A DNA stretch of 64,000 bases from an uncultured Psychromonas sp. (lineage in GTDB: Bacteria; Pseudomonadota; Gammaproteobacteria; Enterobacterales; Psychromonadaceae). Shown here in pieces: positions 57,553 to 64,000 of this stretch. The stretch covers positions 1-64,000 of the forward strand of contig NZ_CANLFB010000010.1 in NCBI RefSeq assembly GCF_947489755.1. Reading direction: 5' to 3'. The notes beneath the pieces are model-generated. The model had not been told where the DNA came from. It was given only the letters and a program-made list of their open reading frames with translations, and searched no databases. Each line of letters opens with the position of its first letter. Position 1 is the stretch's first letter. Position numbers and translations under genes: made by a program.

Positions 57553-57771
57553 TTACAAACCTCTTTTAACCATCTCTTTAATCACCTTAGCTTTAACAAA
57601 ATGATCTAATTTATGAGTTTGAATCCACCATGTCGCTGCTTCCATCAATAAATCAGGATCATCATTCTTATTGGCGAAGAACGCATAAAATGAAAGTCCC
57701 ACTTTGTCACCTTTAAGCATTATCTTTTTCTCACACACAGTCATGATTTTAGCTCTTAACGCTTCTCTCAC
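57553..57771 (-). CDS. Small conserved-looking protein of unknown function
   Basis: A 72-residue soluble protein with no signal or membrane segment: charged helices around a WWIQTHKLDHF core and a basic end (KVIKEMVKRGL). I do not recognise a function; it looks like a small conserved DUF family, possibly DUF6500, but I am not sure. The start is GTG with GGAG six bases before it, which supports real translation. It follows the ynfA-type gene by 19 bases and may be co-transcribed with it. Confidence 0.65.
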   Translation of the reverse strand: MREALRAKIMTVCEKKIMLKGDKVGLSFYAFFANKNDDPDLLMEAATWWIQTHKLDHFVKAKVIKEMVKRGL

Positions 57772-57790
57772 TTTTTACTCCTAATAATAA

Positions 57791-58123
57791 TCATGCACTT
57801 CTCGGTGCAAACATAATAATAGCCATCCCAATAAGTGCCACTGATGCCCCTATTAGATCCCACAGCGTAGGTTTTATACCATCAACAGTCCAAAGCCATA
57901 TCATTGCAACAAAAATGTAAACTCCACCGTAAGCTGCATAGACACGACCAGAAGCTGCTGGATGTAATGACAATAACCAAGCAAATAAAGCAAGACTGAA
58001 TGCAGCAGGAATCAAAAGCAGAATGCTTTTATCTTGCTTAAGCCAAAGGTAAGGTAAATAACACCCTACTATTTCAGCAACGGCGGTCACTATAAATAAT
58101 GCAATGGTTTTAAATTCAAACAT
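57791..58123 (-). CDS. ynfA: YnfA/UPF0060 family membrane protein
   Basis: A 110-residue protein with four membrane helices, related to small multidrug resistance-type transporters. The family markers [37 protein letters not shown] and [16 protein letters not shown] are clear. ATG 58123 has AGGA six bases before it; the longer frame adds ten doubtful residues. Function in vivo is unproven in this family. Confidence 0.9.
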   Translation of the reverse strand: MFEFKTIALFIVTAVAEIVGCYLPYLWLKQDKSILLLIPAAFSLALFAWLLSLHPAASGRVYAAYGGVYIFVAMIWLWTVDGIKPTLWDLIGASVALIGMAIIMFAPRSA

Positions 58124-58336
58124 AGTATTCCTGAGTATTGCTAAATGACACACAGTTTAACTTTTTAATGTTAAACATTATTACAAAACATCCCCTTCGC
58201 CTTCCGTCATTGTTACAAACTTAACGTCTGACTCAAACAGCAATAAAATTTACTTTGAATAAATAAAACTAAACTCATTCAACTTTAAGGTAAAATACAA
58301 GCGAAAATAGCCACTTTAAATACAGTAGGAAGAGAG

Positions 58337-59290
58337 ATGAGTTTTATAAAAAGCACTTTATATCAAACAATGGGACACAGCCCTTTGCAAGTACTCACTC
58401 ACCCGCTGCTTACTGAAAAATCTATTACTGTATCCGTTAAACGTGATGATTTATTACATCCTGACATTTCAGGGAACAAATGGCGAAAATTAAAATATAA
58501 CTTACTTTATGCAGAAGCTAATAATAAAAATCACCTTATTAGCTTTGGTGGTGCATTTTCAAATCACATTCATGCTTTGGCTGCCGCTTGTCATCATTTT
58601 AAGTTTCAATCAACAGGCATTATTAGAGGCGAGGCGCATTATGCATCAAACTCGACTTTATCTCAGGTCCAAAAATGGGGCATGGAATTACAATTTATAG
58701 ATAGAAAAACATATCGACTGAAAGCACAAGAAGCCTATTTAACAACCCTACAAGCTCAATATCCTGATGCTTATATTATCCCAGAAGGAGGCAGTAATAA
58801 GTTAGCAGTACCTGGAGTAGAGGAAGTTATCGAAGAGTTAATACAACAATGCCACCTACCAATCGACCATATTTTTACCGCGACAGGTAGTGCTGGCACA
58901 CTAGCCGGCCTTATTAGCGGAGCTTTAAAATACAGCCCTAATACAATCGTTAACGGTATTGCGGTACTCAAAGATGCACATTATTTAACGCAAACAGTTA
59001 AGGGCTTTGTCAAACAAGATAAAAAAGTAAGTTGGCACTTACATACTGATTTTCATGAAGGGGGCTATGGAAAAATATCACCAGCACTCGCTGATTTTTG
59101 TCATCAATTTACATCGGATACCGATATTCCTATTGAACCCATTTATAGTGGTAAAATGTTTTATGCATTGTGGCAATTAATCGAACAAGATCATTTTCCT
59201 GTGGGCACTCACATAGTTGCTTTACATACAGGAGGTTTACAAGGTTTAGCAGGGCTAAAAGCACAAAAAAGATTTATCCCTTTAGTTTAA
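58337..59290 (+). CDS. PLP-dependent ACC deaminase/D-cysteine desulfhydrase family protein
   Basis: This is a fold-type II PLP enzyme of the ACC deaminase/D-cysteine desulfhydrase group (317 residues). The PLP lysine is in SGNKWRKLKY near residue 48, the substrate-binding SFGGAFSNHIHALAAA segment follows, and TGSAGTLAGL binds the cofactor phosphate. Family members of this kind often break down D-cysteine or related D-amino acids. Deciding between ACC deaminase and desulfhydrase from sequence alone is unsafe; D-cysteine desulfhydrase or a broader deaminase is more likely in a marine bacterium. Confidence 0.82.
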   Translation: MSFIKSTLYQTMGHSPLQVLTHPLLTEKSITVSVKRDDLLHPDISGNKWRKLKYNLLYAEANNKNHLISFGGAFSNHIHALAAACHHFKFQSTGIIRGEAHYASNSTLSQVQKWGMELQFIDRKTYRLKAQEAYLTTLQAQYPDAYIIPEGGSNKLAVPGVEEVIEELIQQCHLPIDHIFTATGSAGTLAGLISGALKYSPNTIVNGIAVLKDAHYLTQTVKGFVKQDKKVSWHLHTDFHEGGYGKISPALADFCHQFTSDTDIPIEPIYSGKMFYALWQLIEQDHFPVGTHIVALHTGGLQGLAGLKAQKRFIPLV

Positions 59291-59345
59291 AAAATTTACT
59301 GAAAGCTTTATGTGTTTTTTAGATAATAGGTCAATTTTACAGTGC

Positions 59346-61274
59346 TTAACCTTGGTTTATTGACACTTCCATTTGTTTGGGGATTGAGAACAAATTCCCC
59401 TGCCCTCCACAAACTCCTAAGCGAAGTAAACACTTCCATTCTTGTTCAGTTTCAATGCCAACTGCAATCACTTGAGCGTGACTATTTAAACAACTTGCCA
59501 TTAAGCTTTGTATTGCAACTTTATTGGTACTCCGAAGGTGAATGTCTCTTATTAAACTTGCATGTAGTTTTAAGTAATCAATATTAAAATCGAGTATATA
59601 TTGCGTATTCACAACAGACTTACCAACGTTATCCACTGCAATTTTACAACCTATTTTTTGAAAAGCGATCAAAGCAGCACGTAAAGAAGAGTAATTTTTA
59701 TCTATTAAATGTTCAGAAACCTCAATAACCAAATTACTGCGAATTTTTTTGGTTTTTTGCATTAACTCAAACATGAGCCATTTACGACTTTCTTTATTCA
59801 TTAAAAGTCGAGAGCCTAAATTAATGGCAATAGGTTTACAAGACTCACCTCTAACCACTAACAATGCCAATACTTTTTCTAGCATTTGTTTATCTATTTG
59901 GCCGCATAAACCACACTTTTCAGCCATTGGCATAAACGTGCCAGCGGTAATAACTTCGTTGTCATATCCTATGATGCGAGGCCACAGTTCTGAATATAGA
60001 ATATTATTAGGGTCACGCTTTACAACATGCTGTTGATATAACAACAGCGCTTCTTTGTTTAATACATCGGTTAATAAACCACGCCAATGCACCGTGCCCT
60101 TACTAATGACCGAGTGTTTCAAGTTCTCCTCAGATAAATGCCACCCACTGACTTTTTGATGCTCCGCAACTAATAAAGCACGATTAGCATCATCAATAAT
60201 ATGACTGGTTTGAGTACCGAAAGGGAAATTAACCACACCGATATGAAAAAAGGTTTCAATGAGAGAAGGATCTGGTAATTGTAATTGGTATAACGCTTTA
60301 GTTAACTGCTTTGCCACGACTTTAGTTTCTTGATAAGCCATTTGTGGTAACAGAATAACAAATTCTGGCTTCTTAACACTGCCATAAAAACTATCGTCAT
60401 AACGACCGCAAAAGCTTTTAAGCAAATCAACCACTTGATCAATAACCTTCGTGCCTTGTTCTACGCCAAACTCATATTTCAATGTGCTTAATTCTGTCAA
60501 ACTGATTAATATTAAAGCGTTGGATATATAACTTTCATCATTTGCGATTGTTTCTAGCATATTATCAAAGGCTAAACGGTTACCAAGCCCTGTATCTTCG
60601 TCCAAAAACGCTTTGCCCCTAATATGAATATCAAAAACACTACGCTCTTTAAGACTATTCTCTAATCGTTCCGATAATATGTCCAACGCTTGACTTGCCG
60701 CTTTAGGCCACTCGCCCTCTTGTGCGAAACGTGCTGTTGGGTTGTTTTGTAATAAATAATGAGCACGACGCTCTAATAACTCAGCACCATAGAAAGAGCG
60801 CCTTATCCAACGTAACGCAAAATACAGCAAACTTAAACTCAACAAAATGGCAGTACCAACACCAGCCAACGGCCAAAAGGTAAATTGAAGATCGGAAAAG
60901 GGTTGGCGGGTATGCAATATCAAATTTACGCCGGGATATTTATCTAGCTCATAGGAATAACGCAGTAATAATCGTATCGGATAATATTGACGACTAGCAT
61001 AATAATTTTGATATACCGTCACACCATCACGTTTAACTTCTAAACGGACAATACCAGAAGCATCCAATAAATCAGGTAACCAAGAATCAAATTGAGTCGC
61101 TGTGGTTTGTTTATCTATTTGCTTTTCAATCACTTCTATTACACCATCAAGCATCTGTTGATGATGCTTTAACGTTAGTGAACGCAAACTAAACATGCCT
61201 CCGATCAACACTAAAATAATACAGGTCAACACAATAGCACTAGTAATAAACGTAAATTTATTAGTGAACTTCAT
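59346..61274 (-). CDS. csrD: CsrD-like degenerate GGDEF/EAL membrane protein
   Basis: CsrD promotes RNase E decay of the CsrB/C small RNAs and so tunes CsrA activity. The 642 residues have two N-terminal membrane helices (~8-30 and ~133-155) around a periplasmic domain, a GGDEF domain whose motif is degenerate (KKPEF), and an EAL-like domain whose signature reads SELW in place of EAL. Both losses are typical of CsrD and argue against c-di-GMP synthesis or breakdown. Length matches E. coli CsrD (646). MshH is the Vibrio name for this protein type. Confidence 0.88.
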   Translation of the reverse strand: MKFTNKFTFITSAIVLTCIILVLIGGMFSLRSLTLKHHQQMLDGVIEVIEKQIDKQTTATQFDSWLPDLLDASGIVRLEVKRDGVTVYQNYYASRQYYPIRLLLRYSYELDKYPGVNLILHTRQPFSDLQFTFWPLAGVGTAILLSLSLLYFALRWIRRSFYGAELLERRAHYLLQNNPTARFAQEGEWPKAASQALDILSERLENSLKERSVFDIHIRGKAFLDEDTGLGNRLAFDNMLETIANDESYISNALILISLTELSTLKYEFGVEQGTKVIDQVVDLLKSFCGRYDDSFYGSVKKPEFVILLPQMAYQETKVVAKQLTKALYQLQLPDPSLIETFFHIGVVNFPFGTQTSHIIDDANRALLVAEHQKVSGWHLSEENLKHSVISKGTVHWRGLLTDVLNKEALLLYQQHVVKRDPNNILYSELWPRIIGYDNEVITAGTFMPMAEKCGLCGQIDKQMLEKVLALLVVRGESCKPIAINLGSRLLMNKESRKWLMFELMQKTKKIRSNLVIEVSEHLIDKNYSSLRAALIAFQKIGCKIAVDNVGKSVVNTQYILDFNIDYLKLHASLIRDIHLRSTNKVAIQSLMASCLNSHAQVIAVGIETEQEWKCLLRLGVCGGQGNLFSIPKQMEVSINQG

Positions 61275-61446
61275 AACATCCTTGTGACAATCTTTTTTTC
61301 ATGTGTAGGTGAGTAATGGCTAAAATAACAATATAATACAAATCGAAATATTAGCTCACATACTAATTACGATTGGTATAATGCTTTTCCTTGCACTTTA
61401 CATCATCATTTAAGCTTCGAATAACAAGCTGTAACAGGAATTTATA

Positions 61447-62496
61447 ATGGCACTTAATCAAGTTTTTTCAAATCCAAGCCAGGTTTTACAGCGTAATGAG
61501 TCATTATTTACAGGTAAGTCTATCTTGGTCGCAGGTAATATCGACGACAGCTACCCTATTAACCTTGAAAGGATAGCATCATCAAGCTGCTTTTGTTTTA
61601 ATGATTTTCGTTATTACGACAAACTAAAAGATAAATTAACCTCATCTGATGTTCACTTCACAGCCGATTACCAGGGAAAAGAGAATCAAGACAAATTCGA
61701 TCTGTTATTAATTTATATTCCTAAAGCAAAAACTGAAATTGAATACTTACTTGCAAACTTAACACCTCACCTTAAAGAAAATGCAGATATCATTTTAGTC
61801 GGCGAAAAAAAGTGTGGCATAAAAAGCGTCGCGACATTATTAACGCCCTATTCAAACCACAGTAATGCTATCGATTCTGCTCGTCATTGTAGTGTTATTT
61901 ATGCTCAATTAAGTAAGCCTGTCGCTATTTTTAACCAACAGCAGTGGATAAAAGACTATCAGCTTAATATTAATGACATTTCACTTACGATTCGCTCTTT
62001 ACCGGGGGTCTTTAGTTTTGGCGAATTAGATAAAGGCAGTGAATTATTATTAAATAATTTACCAGAAGAACTAAGTGGACAAGGTTTAGACTTTGGTTGT
62101 GGTGCAGGTGTGCTTTCTTGTTACCTCTTGAAAAAACATCAACAATTACAACTAGATTTAATTGATGTGAATGTCTATGCTTTAGAAAGTGCAAAACTCA
62201 CTTTGGAAATTAATGCACTACAGGCCAATGTATTTGCATCGGATGTATTCTCTAATGTAAATAAAGAATATGATTTATTGCTTTCAAATCCACCATTTCA
62301 CTCTGGTCAAAAAACGAACTATGACGCAGCAGAAGAGTTTATTAGCAAGTCAGTTAACTTTTTGAAGAAAAAAGGAAAATTAACCATTGTGGCCAATAAA
62401 TTTTTACGTTACGAACCACTTTTAACGGTTACTTATAAAAAATTCTTTGAAGATGCACAAAACAATAAGTTTAAAGTATTGAGCTGCCTCAAGTAA
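61447..62496 (+). CDS. rsmC: 16S rRNA m2G1207 methyltransferase RsmC
   Basis: RsmC methylates G1207 of 16S rRNA in the assembled 30S subunit. It has a duplicated layout: a degenerate N-terminal methyltransferase-like half (~1-175) and a catalytic C-terminal half with the SAM motif LDFGCGAGVLSCYLL (~219) and the catalytic NPPFH (~281). The 349-residue length is normal. It is divergent from csrD. Confidence 0.95.
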   Translation: MALNQVFSNPSQVLQRNESLFTGKSILVAGNIDDSYPINLERIASSSCFCFNDFRYYDKLKDKLTSSDVHFTADYQGKENQDKFDLLLIYIPKAKTEIEYLLANLTPHLKENADIILVGEKKCGIKSVATLLTPYSNHSNAIDSARHCSVIYAQLSKPVAIFNQQQWIKDYQLNINDISLTIRSLPGVFSFGELDKGSELLLNNLPEELSGQGLDFGCGAGVLSCYLLKKHQQLQLDLIDVNVYALESAKLTLEINALQANVFASDVFSNVNKEYDLLLSNPPFHSGQKTNYDAAEEFISKSVNFLKKKGKLTIVANKFLRYEPLLTVTYKKFFEDAQNNKFKVLSCLK

Positions 62497-62629
62497 TCAT
62501 CAAAAAAACATGTCATAGTTCTCACTTTATTGTTAGGGTCAAAGATAGATATTTAAAGATAAATTAGTCAATTGGATAGTAGCTATGTAACACAAACATA
62601 GCTTTCTAATATAAAAATGTGGAGGCTCT

Positions 62630-63856
62630 ATGTCTGGTATTTTAGCTATGATTCTTGCTGGGGGTGAAGGGTCTCGGCTTTTTCCATTGACCCAAAATCG
62701 CACCAAACCCGCCGTGCCTTTTGGCGGTAATTATAGATTAGTAGATTTTGCATTAAATAACTTCGTCAACGCAGACTTAATGAAAATTTATGTTCTGACT
62801 CAATTCAAATCGCAATCCCTCAATATTCACTTACGCCGCGCTTGGCGCTTATCCGGTATTTCCGATCGCTTTATTGAAGCGATTCCAGCACAACAGCGCG
62901 TTAACAAAAATTGGTACTCAGGCACGGCTGATGCTATTTATCAAAATTACCGTTTTATCGAAAAAAGTGAAGCAGAACACGTCTGTATTTTTGGCAGTGA
63001 CCACATCTATAAAATGGATGTGCAACAAATGGTTGATTATCATAAAAAAATGGGAGGTGAGTTAACGGTTGCAGCAATTAGAGTACAAAAAAATCAAGCC
63101 CACCATTTCGGTATTATAGAAATCAATGAAACAGGCCATATGATTGGCTTTACCGAAAAACCTTCTGTGGAAGAAGCTAAAACCATTCCAGGCGATCCAG
63201 ACCATGTACTTGCTTCAATGGGTAACTATATTTTTAAAGCGGATACATTAATCAAAGAATTAGAAAAAGATGCCTTCGATGAAAATTCTAGTCATGACTT
63301 TGGTAAAGATATTATCCCTAAGCTATTCCCTAAGGGTACAGTTTATGTGTATAACTTTAGTGAAAATAAAATACCAGGCGAACCAGAGCATGCATATTGG
63401 CGTGATGTAGGCACCATTGATTCTTATTGGGAAGCCCATATGGATTTATTAAACGATGATCAACCCATCTCTTTATATAATAAACATTGGCCGCTGCATA
63501 CCTACCACCCGCCATTGCCACCAGCAACCTTTAGGGATCAAGGTGACTCAGAAACAAGTGTCTCTAAATCTCATATTGGTGCAGGTTCTTATATTAATGG
63601 TGCCAATATAGAAAACTGTATTCTCGGCTTTAGAAGCCACTTATGCACACATGTAAAAGTAAAAGGATGCATATTTTTAGGGAATGTAAAAGTAGGTAAA
63701 GGCGCACGTTTAACCAATGCCATCCTCGATAAAAATGTTGAAATTGCTCCGAATACTATTATTGGTGAAAATTTAGAAGAAGATCGCAAAAAATTTACTG
63801 TTTCAGAGAATGGTATCGTAGTGATTGCGAAAGGAAGTAGAGTAGGTTTTGAGTAA
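62630..63856 (+). CDS. glgC: Glucose-1-phosphate adenylyltransferase (first copy)
   Basis: This enzyme makes ADP-glucose for glycogen synthesis. The nucleotide-binding start [19 protein letters not shown], the FGSDHIYKMD catalytic segment, the GFTEKP substrate motif and the C-terminal left-handed beta helix are intact in 408 residues. The GGEGSRLxPLTxxRTKPAVP start is closer to cyanobacterial and plant enzymes than to E. coli GlgC (GGRGTRL). A second copy begins 55 bases downstream. Confidence 0.95.
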   Translation: MSGILAMILAGGEGSRLFPLTQNRTKPAVPFGGNYRLVDFALNNFVNADLMKIYVLTQFKSQSLNIHLRRAWRLSGISDRFIEAIPAQQRVNKNWYSGTADAIYQNYRFIEKSEAEHVCIFGSDHIYKMDVQQMVDYHKKMGGELTVAAIRVQKNQAHHFGIIEINETGHMIGFTEKPSVEEAKTIPGDPDHVLASMGNYIFKADTLIKELEKDAFDENSSHDFGKDIIPKLFPKGTVYVYNFSENKIPGEPEHAYWRDVGTIDSYWEAHMDLLNDDQPISLYNKHWPLHTYHPPLPPATFRDQGDSETSVSKSHIGAGSYINGANIENCILGFRSHLCTHVKVKGCIFLGNVKVGKGARLTNAILDKNVEIAPNTIIGENLEEDRKKFTVSENGIVVIAKGSRVGFE

Positions 63857-63911
63857 ACTTTTTAAAGGTTACTGATGATGATTTTTCATATTATTTAGGT
63901 GGGTTTTTCTG

Positions 63912-64000
63912 ATGGCAAAAGTTCTCTCGATGATTTTAGCAGGTGGTGAAGGCTCTCGTCTTTATCCTTTAACACAGTCTCGCACTAAACCCTCTGTACC
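63912..64000 (+). CDS. glgC: Glucose-1-phosphate adenylyltransferase (second copy, cut by window end)
   Basis: The first 29 codons begin [20 protein letters not shown] and continue TQSRTKPSV, clearly a second GlgC-type enzyme. AGGTGGG lies eight bases before the ATG. The two copies share the nucleotide-binding signature but already differ at several positions, so they are diverged paralogs and not a recent duplication. Vibrio species also carry two glgC genes. The rest lies outside the window. Confidence 0.9.
   Translation, partial: MAKVLSMILAGGEGSRLYPLTQSRTKPSV

Noticed and set aside
59346-61274. Active diguanylate cyclase or phosphodiesterase
   Set aside because: The GGDEF motif is replaced by KKPEF and the EAL signature is lost, so CsrD-type function is more likely.

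Overview
The window reads as chromosomal DNA of a low-GC, polarly flagellated marine gammaproteobacterium of the Alteromonadales/Vibrionales kind. A Psychromonas-like genome is my best guess, but the genus is inferred and no 16S gene is present. The support is a polar-flagellum set with FlhF/FlhG and FliA, ParC/ParP chemotaxis-array proteins next to CheW, the chemotaxis operon running into ccmABCDEFGHI, and housekeeping genes (rpsA-ihfB-lapA-lapB-pyrF, lipB-lipA, rsmC, csrD) typical of the group. No mobile element, CRISPR array, rRNA or tRNA gene was seen.

Layout. (1) 0.2-4.8 kb: filament genes on the minus strand, transcribed fliC, flaG, fliD. (2) 5.0-11.9 kb: housekeeping block mlaA, cmk, rpsA, ihfB, lapA, lapB, pyrF and a MaoC-like hydratase. 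(3) 12.1-19.2 kb: a complete cytochrome c maturation operon ccmABCDEFGHI. (4) 19.4-29.1 kb: chemotaxis operon fliA-cheY-cheZ-cheA-cheB-motC-motD-parC-parP-cheW-DUF2802. (5) 29.1-47.7 kb: flagellar basal body, export and regulatory genes fliEFGHIJKLMNOPQR-flhB-flhA-flhF-flhG. (6) 47.8-50.2 kb: an LPP20-like lipoprotein gene and glnK-amtB. Every gene from 0.2 to 50.2 kb is on the minus strand. (7) 50.6-53.7 kb, plus strand: dacA, ybeD, lipB, lipA. (8) 54.1-58.1 kb, minus strand: a TRAP transporter dctPQM, a small unknown protein and a YnfA-type membrane protein. (9) 58.3-64.0 kb: a PLP-dependent deaminase or desulfhydrase, csrD, rsmC and two consecutive glgC genes, the second cut by the window end.

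How it fits together. FliE to FlhB build the export gate, C-ring, MS-ring and hook ruler. FlhF/FlhG set polar placement and number. FliA switches on late genes, and a sigma-28 site lies in front of the flagellin gene. Candidate sigma-54 sites lie in front of fliE, fliD and glnK. CheA/B/W/Y/Z are encoded with ParC/ParP, which place arrays at the pole, and with a second stator pair MotC/MotD. glnK-amtB carries a sigma-54 site plus two NtrC-like boxes 33 bp apart.

Most of the window is conserved. The unusual features are a five-copy 129-bp in-frame repeat inside the FliK hook-length protein, a five-copy acidic repeat in the CheA linker, an flhA gene with no ATG/GTG/TTG codon where its conserved N-terminus should begin, an MlaA with no lipobox cysteine, and a long acidic tail on FliH. 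I found no convincing wholly new system.
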